From: Vibrio aquaticus
Lineage (GTDB): Bacteria > Pseudomonadota > Gammaproteobacteria > Enterobacterales > Vibrionaceae
Direction: 5' to 3'
NCBI RefSeq assembly: GCF_003970385.1
Contig: NZ_RXZH01000006.1
Location: 62,001-126,000, forward strand
Length of the DNA: 64,000 bases
Positions 7,815 to 17,557 of this stretch are shown in pieces. Position numbers and translations under genes: made by a program. The number at the start of each line of letters is the position of its first letter. Within the stretch, counting starts at the first letter, position 1. Under the pieces are notes generated by a model that worked only from the letters and a program-made list of their open reading frames with translations, was not told the origin of the DNA and did no database searches.

Positions 7815-8786
7815 TTAGCTAGAGCGATGTACTGACATGTGTGCGAGCGTAATCAGCGCTTGCTTATAGTCTGACTCTTCTAATACGCTAAGTTGTGCAA
7901 TCGCTTTATCGGCTTCTTCATACGCTTTCTGGCGCGTGTATTCCAATGAACCGGTTTGCTCCATGGCCTCAAGGATGTCATTCAGACGCTCCATGCCATT
8001 CGCTTTCTCGATCGCTTCACGAATCATTGCCGTCTGTTCTGGTGTGCCGTGTTTCATTGCGTATAAAAGAGGCAACGTTGGTTTACCTTCAGCAAGGTCA
8101 TCTCCCACATTCTTGCCCATGTCATCACCATCAGAAGTGTAGTCCATCACATCATCAATAAGCTGGAAAGCCGTACCCAAGTATTTGCCGTAGTTCTGCA
8201 GTGCCACTTCGATTTCTTCAGGGGCCTCATTCAGAATCGCACCAATTTGAGTTGCGGCTTCGAACAAGCGAGCAGTTTTCGAGTAGATCACTTGCATGTA
8301 GCTTTCTTCTGTCGTGTCAGGATCGTTACAGTTCATTAGCTGTAATACTTCCCCTTCAGCGATCACGTTTACTGCATCACTCATAAGCTTAAGGATCTTT
8401 AAAGATCCTAGCTCGGTCATCATCTGAAATGAGCGTGTGTAGATGAAGTCGCCGACCAAAACGCTAGCCGCATTACCAAAAGCGGCATTGGCAGTTGCTT
8501 TACCACGACGCATATCAGACTCATCAACGACGTCATCGTGAAGCAGCGTTGCAGTATGAATAAATTCAATAAAGGCTGCAGACGTTGTATGAGCTTCGCC
8601 CTGATAGCCAAGTGCTCGTGCAGATAAAACCGCTAGAAGAGGGCGGATACGTTTACCACCACCACTAACAATGTAGAAACCCAGTTGATTGATTAAAGAG
8701 ACATCAGAGTTGAGTTGTGCGTGAATTGTTTCGTTCACTTTTGCCATGTCATCGGCGGTGAGTGCTTGGATAGCTTTAAAATCCAT
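7815..8786 (-). CDS. ispB: Octaprenyl diphosphate synthase
   Basis: Trans-prenyltransferase that extends farnesyl diphosphate with isopentenyl units to make the side chain of ubiquinone and menaquinone; cytoplasmic. I chose ATG 8786 (323 residues, MDFKAIQALT), which aligns with the E. coli start; an upstream in-frame ATG at 8852 would add 22 unusual residues. Both aspartate-rich motifs are present: DDVVDESD (from residue 84) and IDDVMD (near 210). SGGGKRIRP at 41-49 binds the substrate diphosphate. It is transcribed away from rplU-rpmA, a conserved arrangement. Confidence 0.96.
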   Translation of the reverse strand: MDFKAIQALTADDMAKVNETIHAQLNSDVSLINQLGFYIVSGGGKRIRPLLAVLSARALGYQGEAHTTSAAFIEFIHTATLLHDDVVDESDMRRGKATANAAFGNAASVLVGDFIYTRSFQMMTELGSLKILKLMSDAVNVIAEGEVLQLMNCNDPDTTEESYMQVIYSKTARLFEAATQIGAILNEAPEEIEVALQNYGKYLGTAFQLIDDVMDYTSDGDDMGKNVGDDLAEGKPTLPLLYAMKHGTPEQTAMIREAIEKANGMERLNDILEAMEQTGSLEYTRQKAYEEADKAIAQLSVLEESDYKQALITLAHMSVHRSS

Positions 8787-8943
8787 TGTAAATCCGGCTG
8801 AAGTTAGAACTTGTAAGGTATTCTTATCGAGTTTATTTGGTGAATAATACACTAAAAAACGTTGATTAATACATGGTTAACGGGCATGATCTCGGCACTT
8901 TCAATTGGCGATTAGCTTTTCGCCAATTTTTTCAAAATATGGC

Positions 8944-8972
8944 TTGTCATAGGTGCGACCTTTCTGTAGAAT
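8944..8972 (+). promoter_or_regulatory. Sigma-70 promoter for rplU-rpmA
   Basis: TTGTCA (8944-8949) and TAGAAT (8967-8972) are separated by exactly 17 bases, close to the consensus. It lies 85 bases before the rplU start, leaving a leader of about 75 nucleotides. Confidence 0.7.
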
Positions 8973-9056
8973 CTGCGCCCTATTGATGATTAGTTTAGCG
9001 CACACCCTTGATGCTCAATACAAGCATACGGCTGTGCGGAAAAAGCGGAGTAAGAT

Positions 9057-9368
9057 ATGTACGCTGTTTTCCAATCTGGTGGTAAACAACACCGTGTAAG
9101 CGAAGGTCAAACTCTTCGTTTAGAGAAATTAGACGTTGAAACTGGTGCAACTGTTGAATTTGATAAAGTTCTTCTTGTTGCTAACGGTGAAGACATTAAA
9201 GTTGGTGCTCCTCTTGTAGAGGGCGGCAAAATTGTAGCAGAAGTTGTACAACACGGTCGTGGCGATAAAGTTAAAATCGTTAAATTCCGTCGTCGTAAGC
9301 ATTCTCGCAAACAAGCTGGTCACCGTCAGTGGTTCACAGAAGTGAAAATCACTGGTATCAACGCTTAA
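9057..9368 (+). CDS. rplU: 50S ribosomal protein L21
   Basis: Large-subunit protein that binds 23S rRNA. The 103-residue sequence has the family start [14 protein letters not shown] and the basic C-terminal signature [16 protein letters not shown]. It is the first gene of the rplU-rpmA pair, with rpmA 20 bp downstream, and is preceded by a good sigma-70 promoter. Confidence 0.98.
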   Translation: MYAVFQSGGKQHRVSEGQTLRLEKLDVETGATVEFDKVLLVANGEDIKVGAPLVEGGKIVAEVVQHGRGDKVKIVKFRRRKHSRKQAGHRQWFTEVKITGINA

Positions 9369-9388
9369 TCGATTAGGAGAGTTTAACA

Positions 9389-9646
9389 ATGGCACACAAA
9401 AAAGCTGGTGGTTCTACTCGTAACGGCCGCGATTCAGAAAGCAAACGTCTAGGTGTTAAGCGTTTCGGTGGTGAGTCTGTTCTTGCAGGTAACATCATTG
9501 TTCGTCAACGTGGTACTAAGTTCCACGCTGGTACTAACGTAGGTATCGGTAAAGACCACACTCTATTCGCTCTTACTGAAGGTAAAGTGAAGTTCGAAGT
9601 GAAAGGTCCTAAAAACCGTAAATTCGTTAGCATCGAAGCTGAGTAA
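9389..9646 (+). CDS. rpmA: 50S ribosomal protein L27
   Basis: Large-subunit protein whose N-terminal tail reaches toward the peptidyl transferase centre. The 85-residue sequence begins [16 protein letters not shown], the usual L27 start without the cleaved extension seen in Firmicutes. An AGGAGAG ribosome binding site lies 8-9 bases upstream. It is followed by a terminator and then obgE, a conserved ribosome-assembly neighbourhood. Confidence 0.98.
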   Translation: MAHKKAGGSTRNGRDSESKRLGVKRFGGESVLAGNIIVRQRGTKFHAGTNVGIGKDHTLFALTEGKVKFEVKGPKNRKFVSIEAE

Positions 9647-9694
9647 TTAAACCTCGTTTAATTATTTAATTAGCTTTCAAGCTGAATTCAAAAG

Positions 9695-9720
9695 CCCTGC
9701 CGATTCGGCGGGGTTTTTTA
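9695..9720 (+). terminator. Terminator after rpmA
   Basis: CCCTGCCG (9695-9702) pairs with CGGCGGGG (9706-9713) over a 3-nt loop, followed by a run of six T. This separates the ribosomal protein pair from obgE. Confidence 0.85.
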
Positions 9721-9942
9721 TTTATGGTGACTTTGAGTTGACCATTACGGCGGAATAAATACTAAGGCACTCTGTAAAGAGTCCCTTCATATTTGTTCCA
9801 GTGGCAGAGCAGTGAAGATCTCAGGTGATCAGTCTGAAACTGGAATCTGCTAGAATTTATATCATTCACTTTCCTTATAAATAGGGAATGCTGAGATGAT
9901 ATTTGCAACGCAGCTATGATGCATAGCACAAGGGCGGAGTAA

Positions 9943-11121
<1,179 letters not shown>

Positions 11122-11137
11122 CAGCCCTGAATTGATT

Positions 11138-11166
11138 AAGCCGCAATATTTATTGCGGCTTTTTTG
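11138..11166 (+). terminator. Terminator after obgE
   Basis: AAGCCGCAATA (11138-11148) and TATTGCGGCTT (11151-11161) form a long stem with a tiny loop, followed by a T run. It starts 17 bases after the stop codon. Confidence 0.85.
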
Positions 11167-11236
11167 TGTCTATATCAAATCATGCTTAACCGTTTCTCTG
11201 CAAAATAGAGGCATTCTAAAGGAGTAGGATTGAATT

Positions 11237-12004
11237 ATGGCGTCAAAGCAACGGGCTGTGTCTCGTTTAATCGCTCAAGCTGGGCAAATGCTTTTGGCTC
11301 ACGGAGCAGAAAGCACTCTGGTTGGCGACCTTATGCGCCGCTTTGGTTTAGCGGCCGGTATGGATGAAGTTGAAGTGTCGTTGTCAGCAAGTTCATTGGT
11401 CGTGACGACGGTTTACCAAGAGCACTGCATTACTACCGCTCGTCGTTGTCCCGACCGGGGCATTAATATGTGGGCCATCACCCAAGTTCAACGTATCTGC
11501 ATCATGCTCGAACGTGGCATCATCGATTATTCACTCGCCCAGGAAAAACTCGATGGTATCAGTCCTGAGCGTTATAACCGCTGGCTAGTGGTTTTCATGA
11601 TTGGTCTGTCTTGTGCGGCATTTAGTCGTTTAGCGGGTGGTGACTGGGTGGCCTTTGCGATGACTTTCATTTCGTCGGCTGTGGGAATGATTGTGAGGCA
11701 AGAGATTGGTCATCGTCACTTTAACCCACTGATGAACTTTGCTGCCACGGCATTCGTTACTACGGTTGTCTCAGCGCAAGCCGTGATCTATCAACTGGGT
11801 AACTCACCTTCGTTAGTGATGGCTTCTTCGGTTCTGATGCTGGTTCCTGGGTTCCCGTTGATCAATTCCGTCGCAGATATGCTCAAAGGTTACATCAATA
11901 TGGGGATTGCTCGCTTCGTGATGGCGAGCTTGCTGACGTTGGCGACAAGTTTAGGCATTGTGGCGGCGATGAGTTTAGTTGGTGTATCGGGGTGGGTAGT
12001 ATGA
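11237..12004 (+). CDS. yjjP: YjjP/ThrE-type exporter, large subunit
   Basis: First half of a split ThrE-family inner-membrane exporter. The 255-residue protein has an N-terminal soluble part (LIAQAGQMLLAHGAESTLVGDLM, a ThrE signature) and about five hydrophobic segments from residue 115 on. In E. coli YjjP works with YjjB and the pair has been linked to succinate export; related proteins export threonine and serine. The substrate here cannot be read from sequence. An AGGAG ribosome binding site lies upstream, and the end overlaps yjjB by four bases. Confidence 0.88.
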   Translation: MASKQRAVSRLIAQAGQMLLAHGAESTLVGDLMRRFGLAAGMDEVEVSLSASSLVVTTVYQEHCITTARRCPDRGINMWAITQVQRICIMLERGIIDYSLAQEKLDGISPERYNRWLVVFMIGLSCAAFSRLAGGDWVAFAMTFISSAVGMIVRQEIGHRHFNPLMNFAATAFVTTVVSAQAVIYQLGNSPSLVMASSVLMLVPGFPLINSVADMLKGYINMGIARFVMASLLTLATSLGIVAAMSLVGVSGWVV

Positions 12005-12474
12005 TCAGTTGGGATCTTTTATTTGGTCTTCTCAATGATATGGTTTTTGCAGCGATACCCGCTGTTGGCTTTGCCTTGGTGTTTAATGTTCCTCAAAAAG
12101 CCCTGATCTATTGTGCTTTGGGCGGTGCCATTGGCCATGGTTCTCGGTATGTCATGATGCACTTTGGTATTCCCATTGAATGGGCGACCTTCTTTGCTGC
12201 AATCATTGTCAGTATGGTAGGCATTCATTGGTCAGCACGCTTTCTTGCTCACCCAAAAGTGTTTACCGTTGCAGCCTTGATCCCTATGGTCCCTGGAGTC
12301 TTTGCGTTTAAGGCCATGATTGCTTTAGTGGAACTCAATAATCAAGGCTACTCTCCAGAGCTAGTGGCGATGTTGATGGAGAACTTCCTCAAAGCGATGT
12401 TCATTATTGCTGGTTTAGCGGTTGGCTTAGCCATGCCAGGCTTGTTATTCTATCGCCGGAAATCAATTGTATAG
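12001..12474 (+). CDS. yjjB: YjjB/ThrE_2-type exporter, small subunit
   Basis: Second half of the split exporter; 157 residues with about four to five membrane segments and the motif GHGSR followed by HPKVFTVAALIPMVPG, typical of the DUF3815/ThrE_2 family. I chose ATG 12001, which overlaps the yjjP stop as ATGA and matches the E. coli length; a GTG at 11992 is an alternative. It must act with YjjP, and the overlap implies translational coupling. folA follows after 17 bp on the same strand. Confidence 0.88.
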   Translation: MISWDLLFGLLNDMVFAAIPAVGFALVFNVPQKALIYCALGGAIGHGSRYVMMHFGIPIEWATFFAAIIVSMVGIHWSARFLAHPKVFTVAALIPMVPGVFAFKAMIALVELNNQGYSPELVAMLMENFLKAMFIIAGLAVGLAMPGLLFYRRKSIV

Positions 12475-12491
12475 CTCAGAGGAACTCAGTA

Positions 12492-12971
12492 ATGATCATT
12501 AGTATGATCGCCGCAATGGCAAACGATCGAATTATCGGCAAAGACAATCAAATGCCATGGCATCTTCCTGCTGACTTTGCTTGGTTTAAGCGCAGTACGA
12601 TGGGTAAACCTGTCGTGATGGGGCGTAAAACTTATGAATCCATCGGTCGCCCATTACCAGGTCGTCAGAACATTGTGATCAGCCGTGATGGTTCACTTGT
12701 TATTGACGGAGTAACTACGGTGACCTCTATCGATGAGGCACTCCAAGCAGCAGGTGATGTTGAAGAAGTGATGATCATTGGTGGCGGGACGATTTATCAA
12801 GCGTGTTTGCCGAAAGCCGATAAGCTCTATGTGACGTACATTGAAGCAGATATTGACGGAGATACACAGTTCCCAGCTTGGGGAGATGAGTTTAAAGAGA
12901 CTTACTCTGAAGCTTATTCCGCGGATGAAAAGAACGCTCACAATATGCGTTTTGTGGTGCTTGAAAAATAA
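12492..12971 (+). CDS. folA: Dihydrofolate reductase
   Basis: Reduces dihydrofolate to tetrahydrofolate with NADPH; the target of trimethoprim. The 159-residue length equals that of E. coli. Visible features are the MPWHLPADF segment with the catalytic Asp28, the MGRKTYESIGRPLPGR NADPH-binding region (44-59), and GGGTIYQ (near 96). An AGAGGAA ribosome binding site precedes ATG 12492. There is no terminator hairpin of the classical kind; instead a copy of the 100-bp palindromic repeat follows. Confidence 0.97.
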   Translation: MIISMIAAMANDRIIGKDNQMPWHLPADFAWFKRSTMGKPVVMGRKTYESIGRPLPGRQNIVISRDGSLVIDGVTTVTSIDEALQAAGDVEEVMIIGGGTIYQACLPKADKLYVTYIEADIDGDTQFPAWGDEFKETYSEAYSADEKNAHNMRFVVLEK

Positions 12972-13035
12972 GCCTAATCAGCGTGAGATTCCTAACTCGC
13001 TCAGACTTTACCGTGTGAAATGATGGACAAACGAA

Positions 13036-13134
13036 TGTCATTCCATAGACCGAAGAATGAGGGAGTAGGGAATCTAAAGGGAGTTTATTGTTGGAGATTC
13101 CCTACTTGGTCGTCCCTCCCGCTAGGGAATGACA
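13036..13134. repeat. Vibrio-type ~100-bp palindromic repeat, copy A
   Basis: Outer arms TGTCATTCC and GGGAATGACA and inner arms AGTAGGGAATC and GATTCCCTACT make one long imperfect hairpin of 99 bp. It lies between the convergent genes folA and apaH. A short related stretch at about 12984-13005 (GAGATTCCTAACTCGCTC) may be the remnant of another copy. Confidence 0.85.
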
Positions 13135-13141
13135 GATTGAG

Positions 13142-13948
13142 TCATGATAGTGCTTGTTGAGTAAAAAACTGTTTATCTTCCCATCTCAGCATAGTTAAAC
13201 ATCCGCCCCAAACACAGCCTGTGTCTAAACCGATAACCTCTTCACCTTCATAGCCCTCTAACGCTGCCCAGTGGCCAAATAATACGGTCTTTTCTAAGGT
13301 GATTCGGCTATCCAGTTGGAACCAAGGAATCATTGAGCCATCGTTTATTTGTTTCGGTGGTAATTTACACTCCATATCTAAACGACCATCGGGAAAGCAA
13401 AAACGCATGCGTGTGAAGGCATTAATGATGTAGCGGTAACGCTCAATTCCTTCGAGCTTTTCACTCCAAGTATCCGGTTGGTTGGCGTACATATTTTCAA
13501 TCAGCCAAGGCCACTGATCACTTTGCAGGATATTTTCAATTTCTTTCGTCGCACGACGAGCATCAATGAGTGTCCACTCGGGAGAAATGCCAGCATGGCA
13601 CATAACAAACTCATCATGTTCTGCCATTAAGGGTTGATGACGGAGCCAATCCAGTAGTTCGTTTTTGTCAGAGGCTGAAAAAATCGGCGCTGTTTGATCT
13701 TTCTTCTTTATTTTAAACAGTCCGAGCGAGACCGCAAGAAGGTGGAGATCGTGATTACCTAGAATGACTTTTGCACTGTCACCAAGAGAGCGAAGAAAGC
13801 GAAGCACTTCTAATGATTTAGGGCCTCGAGCGACTAAGTCTCCCGCAACCCATAACGTATCGTTTATAGGGTTAAAATTGACCTGCTCTAGCAGCAGTTG
13901 CAGTTCGTCATAGCAACCTTGAAGATCACCGACAATGTAATTGGCCAA
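13142..13948 (-). CDS. apaH: Diadenosine tetraphosphatase (symmetrical)
   Basis: Hydrolyses Ap4A to two ADP and acts on NpnN caps of RNA; cytoplasmic metallophosphatase. The 268-residue sequence has the phosphoesterase motifs GDLQGC (residues 7-12), GDLVARG (36-42) and GNHDLHL (near 64-70). It is the last gene of the lptD-surA-pdxA-rsmA-apaG-apaH run, 9 bp after apaG. Confidence 0.97.
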   Translation of the reverse strand: MANYIVGDLQGCYDELQLLLEQVNFNPINDTLWVAGDLVARGPKSLEVLRFLRSLGDSAKVILGNHDLHLLAVSLGLFKIKKKDQTAPIFSASDKNELLDWLRHQPLMAEHDEFVMCHAGISPEWTLIDARRATKEIENILQSDQWPWLIENMYANQPDTWSEKLEGIERYRYIINAFTRMRFCFPDGRLDMECKLPPKQINDGSMIPWFQLDSRITLEKTVLFGHWAALEGYEGEEVIGLDTGCVWGGCLTMLRWEDKQFFTQQALS

Positions 13949-13957
13949 TGTGTTGTC

Positions 13958-14335
13958 CTAGTTAAGAATATTGGGAATCGCGAGCCTAAATGGGTCAACT
14001 TCGGTGATGAACTCTTTACCCGCCTCATCGTGCATGATGTACTGGCCTTGCATTACACCCACCGGTGTTTCTATTACTGTACCGCTGTTGTAGGTGTATT
14101 CATCATTGGGAGAGATGAAAGGCTGTTGACCAACGACCCCTTCGCCTTCAACAGTCATCTGACGGCCGTTAGAATCCGTGATTAACCAGCGTCGGCTAAC
14201 CAGTTGAACATTTTGTTGGCTAAGGTTCTTGATGGTGATGATATACGCAAAGACGTATCGCTTTGCATCAGGTTGAGATTGTTCAGGAATGTACTTGGTA
14301 TGAACTTGGACTTTGATACAAGGGGTAGCTTCCAT
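13958..14335 (-). CDS. apaG: ApaG, DUF525 domain protein
   Basis: A 125-residue protein with the immunoglobulin-like ApaG/DUF525 fold; its biochemical role is not well established. Visible motifs are [21 protein letters not shown] and the glycine-rich GEGVVGQQP segment. It sits between rsmA and apaH, as in E. coli. A hairpin at 14355-14388 in the gap before it may limit read-through from rsmA. Confidence 0.96.
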   Translation of the reverse strand: MEATPCIKVQVHTKYIPEQSQPDAKRYVFAYIITIKNLSQQNVQLVSRRWLITDSNGRQMTVEGEGVVGQQPFISPNDEYTYNSGTVIETPVGVMQGQYIMHDEAGKEFITEVDPFRLAIPNILN

Positions 14336-14354
14336 ATAAACTCCTTTATAAAGT

Positions 14355-14388
14355 CAAAAAAGGTGACAAACCAACGGTCTATCACCTT
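14355..14388 (-). terminator. Possible terminator or attenuator between rsmA and apaG
   Basis: On the minus strand AAGGTGA and TCACCTT pair across a loop of about 16 bases and are followed by six T. It lies in the 69-bp gap between rsmA and apaG, suggesting that apaG-apaH are only partly read from upstream. Confidence 0.5.
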
Positions 14389-14404
14389 CTTATTCTAGCT
14401 TAAA

Positions 14405-15211
14405 CTATTTGCTGTTGGCAGCTAACCAGTTCGCCATATCAACGAATTGAACCAAGGTTAGGTTCTCTGGTCGCATACTTGGATTAATGCCTAACTCTTC
14501 GAGAACTTCTGCACTGAGTAAACCCTTGTAGCAGTTTCTCACGGTCTTACGTCGTTGGTTGAAGCCTTCGCGACAGACTCGGTCTAGATACTTAAGATCG
14601 CTCACCGGGTGCGGGATCTCTTCGTAAGGAACCAGGCGAACCACCGCTGAATCCACTTTAGGTGGCGGAACGAACGCAGTTGGTGGTACTTCAAGTACAG
14701 GCACTACTTTACAGAAGTATTGCGCCATTACCGTAAGACGACCGTAAGCTTTTGTGCCAGGACCTGCTGCTAGGCGGTTAACCACTTCTTTTTGCAGCAT
14801 AAAGTGCATATCTTGAATGTCTTTATGGAACTCAAAAAGGTGGAACATCAACGGTGTTGAGATGTTGTATGGCAGGTTACCGAAAATACGCAGTTTGTTG
14901 TTTGGCTGTACGAGCTGGGTGAAGTCAAAACGCATTGCGTCGCCTTCATGGATCGTTAGCTTCTCACCAAGCTCTGGGTGATTACGTAGGCGTTCTGCTA
15001 GGTCGCGGTCAAGCTCAATAACGGTAAACTTGTCGACTTCTTTACCCACAGGCTCTGTAATCGCCCCAAGGCCCGGACCGATCTCTACGAGGTTTTGACC
15101 TGGTCTTGGATTGATCGAAGAGACGATCCCATCAATGATGTATGGGTCGTTAAGGAAGTTTTGACCAAAGCGTTTTCTCGCTTTGTGCCCTAAGTGGACA
15201 TCGTTTCTCAT
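14405..15211 (-). CDS. rsmA: 16S rRNA dimethyladenosine transferase
   Basis: Dimethylates two adjacent adenosines in the 3' hairpin of 16S rRNA late in 30S assembly, using SAM. The 268-residue protein has the motif [10 protein letters not shown] (residues 43-52) for SAM binding and the catalytic NLPYNIS (near 112-118). Also known as ksgA; loss gives kasugamycin resistance in other bacteria. It is 12 bp after pdxA. Confidence 0.97.
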   Translation of the reverse strand: MRNDVHLGHKARKRFGQNFLNDPYIIDGIVSSINPRPGQNLVEIGPGLGAITEPVGKEVDKFTVIELDRDLAERLRNHPELGEKLTIHEGDAMRFDFTQLVQPNNKLRIFGNLPYNISTPLMFHLFEFHKDIQDMHFMLQKEVVNRLAAGPGTKAYGRLTVMAQYFCKVVPVLEVPPTAFVPPPKVDSAVVRLVPYEEIPHPVSDLKYLDRVCREGFNQRRKTVRNCYKGLLSAEVLEELGINPSMRPENLTLVQFVDMANWLAANSK

Positions 15212-15223
15212 AGTATTCTCAAA

Positions 15224-16216
15224 TTAATTCGATTTCTTATCGACTAGCTCGATAGCGTGAGCCAAAGCCGTTCGGAAGCTTCCTGTATCTGCCTTACCTG
15301 ATCCTGCTAGGTCAAGCGCAGTGCCGTGATCAACGGAGGTCCTAATAAATGGCAGTCCCAGGGTGATATTCACCGAGCGACCAAAGCCTTTGTATTTTAG
15401 TACAGGAAGTACCTGATCGTGGTACATCCCGAGCACTGCGTCGGCATCTTCAAGGTATTTTTCATTGAAGATGGTGTCAGCAGGGAGTGGTCCAATTAAG
15501 TTGAGCCCATCACGCTGACGCAGTTTATCTAGTGTTGGAGTGATGGTTTCAATCTCTTCCATGCCGAGCACGCCATCTTCTCCTGCATGTGGGTTAAGCC
15601 CACAGACATAGATGTTAGGTGAAGGGATAGCAAACTTCTCAACCAGATCCTTGTGTAGGATGGCGATGATTTTCTCTAATCTCTCTTCAGTTACTGCCTG
15701 TGACACGTAGGCGAGCGGAATGTGCGTGGTCACCAATGCGACTCGCAGCCCTTCTGTTGCCAACATCATAACAACCAACGGTGTGTTCGACTTTTCGGCG
15801 AAGAACTCAGTATGGCCACTGAAAGCCACACCCGCTCGATTGATCACACCCTTGTGCACAGGGCCGGTGACAATAGCATCAAATTCACTATTCATACAGC
15901 CTAAAGCCGCTCTTTCTAGTGTATTTAATACGTAATGACCGTTGGTTTCGTCTAGCTGTCCAGCGATGGCTTGGCTTGTAAGTGGAATATGGTCAACGAC
16001 TAAGGTGCCCGCTTGCTGTGCAGTAATTGGAGCAGACGGATCATAATCAATCAGCTCAACATCAATCCCCAGTTGTTCAGCTCGCTCGGCAAGCATTGTT
16101 TTATCGGCACTGACAACAATCTGGTGACTCCAATCTTCTTTAGAGAGAGCCAGAACTAAATCAGGGCCAATACCCGCAGGCTCGCCGGCAGTTACTATGA
16201 TTCTCTTACAGCTCAT
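15224..16216 (-). CDS. pdxA: 4-hydroxythreonine-4-phosphate dehydrogenase
   Basis: NAD-dependent oxidative decarboxylation step of pyridoxal phosphate synthesis. I chose ATG 16216 (330 residues, [19 protein letters not shown]), which matches the E. coli length; the frame continues upstream into surA, but that extension lacks family similarity. Metal-ligand and active-site motifs [18 protein letters not shown] and MYHDQ are present. The start lies within the last 11 bases of surA, so the two are translationally linked. Confidence 0.96.
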   Translation of the reverse strand: MSCKRIIVTAGEPAGIGPDLVLALSKEDWSHQIVVSADKTMLAERAEQLGIDVELIDYDPSAPITAQQAGTLVVDHIPLTSQAIAGQLDETNGHYVLNTLERAALGCMNSEFDAIVTGPVHKGVINRAGVAFSGHTEFFAEKSNTPLVVMMLATEGLRVALVTTHIPLAYVSQAVTEERLEKIIAILHKDLVEKFAIPSPNIYVCGLNPHAGEDGVLGMEEIETITPTLDKLRQRDGLNLIGPLPADTIFNEKYLEDADAVLGMYHDQVLPVLKYKGFGRSVNITLGLPFIRTSVDHGTALDLAGSGKADTGSFRTALAHAIELVDKKSN

Positions 16217-17504
16217 CTTGGTCGTTGTCCTGTACCACTTCAACGTAAGCGCTCGCACGGATTTCTTGTAGCCATGCGCTCGCTTCTTCATTGAATTTAC
16301 GGTTAAACAAAATACGATAAGCTTTGTTCTTCAGTGCTGAGTCCGTGCGGTCTACTTCGCGTCGTTCTAGGATTTCGACAATGTGCCAGCCATGAACGGT
16401 CTTAAATGGCTCGCTGATTTTGCCAACCGGTAGAGTATCAACTTGGTGCTTAAACTCAGGAACGTACAGATCTGAAGTTTGGTAGCCTAATTCGCCATCT
16501 TGCGCAGCAGAACCTGGGTCTTGGCTGTATTGCTGGGCAAGTTCACCAAAGGTTGCTTCACCAGCGTTAATTTGACGGATGATGTCGTTAAGCTGATTTT
16601 GGACACCCTCATCACTTAGAATCACGGTCGGCTTGATAAGAATGTGGCGAGCATTGACCTCGGTTACTGCAACCGTTTCAAGACCTTTAACATCTTCAAG
16701 TTTTAGGATGTGGAAACCCACGCCGCTGCGAAATGGACCGATAATACTGCCTTTGTTTTGCAGCTTGATTTGGTCGGCGAAGATGGTTGGCATTTCTTCT
16801 TTGCGCATCCAACCCCAGTCACCACCTTGTAGCGCTTTAGGACCTTTCGAGTAGGTGTAAGCCATGGTGCTGAAGTCGGCACCGTTGTTCAGTTCTTCTA
16901 CCAACTCTTTTGCTTGCGCTTCAATGGCCGCTTTGTCATCGCCGTCATTAACACGAAGCTGAATGTGGCCAATTTTGTATTGAACGGTGGCGTTAGTCTC
17001 TTGAGCTAATAACTCACTTAAGTTATCGACTTCTGCAGGTAGGATATTAATGCGACGGCGAACCAAGGCATTACGGGCTTCGCTAGCGGCAATCTCTTTG
17101 CGAATTTGCTCGCGAAACTCTGGATAGCTAAGGCCTTCACTTGCAATAGATACGCGAAGTTGTTCTACGGTTTGCTGATTGTTCTTGGCAATTTCAGCGA
17201 TGGCTTCATTCAGACGGTTGTCATCGATACGAACACCTAAACGTTCGGCTTCTTGCTGTTGAATGGTATCAACGATCAGTTTCTCTGTGACTTGCTCAGT
17301 CAAAATCTCTTCTGAAGGAAGGGATTGGCCTTTTTTCTTGGCATTGGCTTTGAGTGTCTTAATTGATGAGTCGATATCGCTCTGCAGTACTACTCCGGTG
17401 TTAACGATAACCGCCACTTTATCCAGTGCAACGGGCTCGGCTTGCGCCAAGCTTAATGGGCTTGCAACCAACAGTGCTAAGAGTGTTTGTGTCCAAAACT
17501 TCAT
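16206..17504 (-). CDS. surA: Periplasmic chaperone and peptidyl-prolyl isomerase SurA
   Basis: Carries unfolded outer-membrane proteins across the periplasm to the BAM complex. The 432-residue precursor has a cleavable signal peptide (residues 1-22, ending LSLAQA), the SurA N-terminal chaperone domain, and two parvulin domains (about 172-273 and 283-382, with GDWGWM and DGELGYQ motifs). It follows lptD, one of its main clients, and precedes pdxA. Confidence 0.97.
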   Translation of the reverse strand: MKFWTQTLLALLVASPLSLAQAEPVALDKVAVIVNTGVVLQSDIDSSIKTLKANAKKKGQSLPSEEILTEQVTEKLIVDTIQQQEAERLGVRIDDNRLNEAIAEIAKNNQQTVEQLRVSIASEGLSYPEFREQIRKEIAASEARNALVRRRINILPAEVDNLSELLAQETNATVQYKIGHIQLRVNDGDDKAAIEAQAKELVEELNNGADFSTMAYTYSKGPKALQGGDWGWMRKEEMPTIFADQIKLQNKGSIIGPFRSGVGFHILKLEDVKGLETVAVTEVNARHILIKPTVILSDEGVQNQLNDIIRQINAGEATFGELAQQYSQDPGSAAQDGELGYQTSDLYVPEFKHQVDTLPVGKISEPFKTVHGWHIVEILERREVDRTDSALKNKAYRILFNRKFNEEASAWLQEIRASAYVEVVQDNDQDEL

Positions 17505-17526
17505 TGAAAGTCCTATAAAAATAATC

Positions 17527-17551
17527 AGCCTGATGTCTTAGACACCAGGCT
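17527..17551 (-). terminator. Hairpin between lptD and surA
   Basis: AGCCTGATGTC (17527-17537) and GACACCAGGCT (17541-17551) form an 11-bp stem; the one mismatch becomes a G-U pair in the minus-strand transcript. The tail is GATTATTTTT, an imperfect U-run, so it could be a partial terminator that lowers surA relative to lptD. Confidence 0.5.
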
Positions 17552-17557
17552 TTGTCA

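Noticed and set aside
15224..16291. Longer pdxA start at 16291
   Set aside because: The extra 25 residues overlap surA out of frame and do not resemble any PdxA N-terminus; ATG 16216 fits the family.
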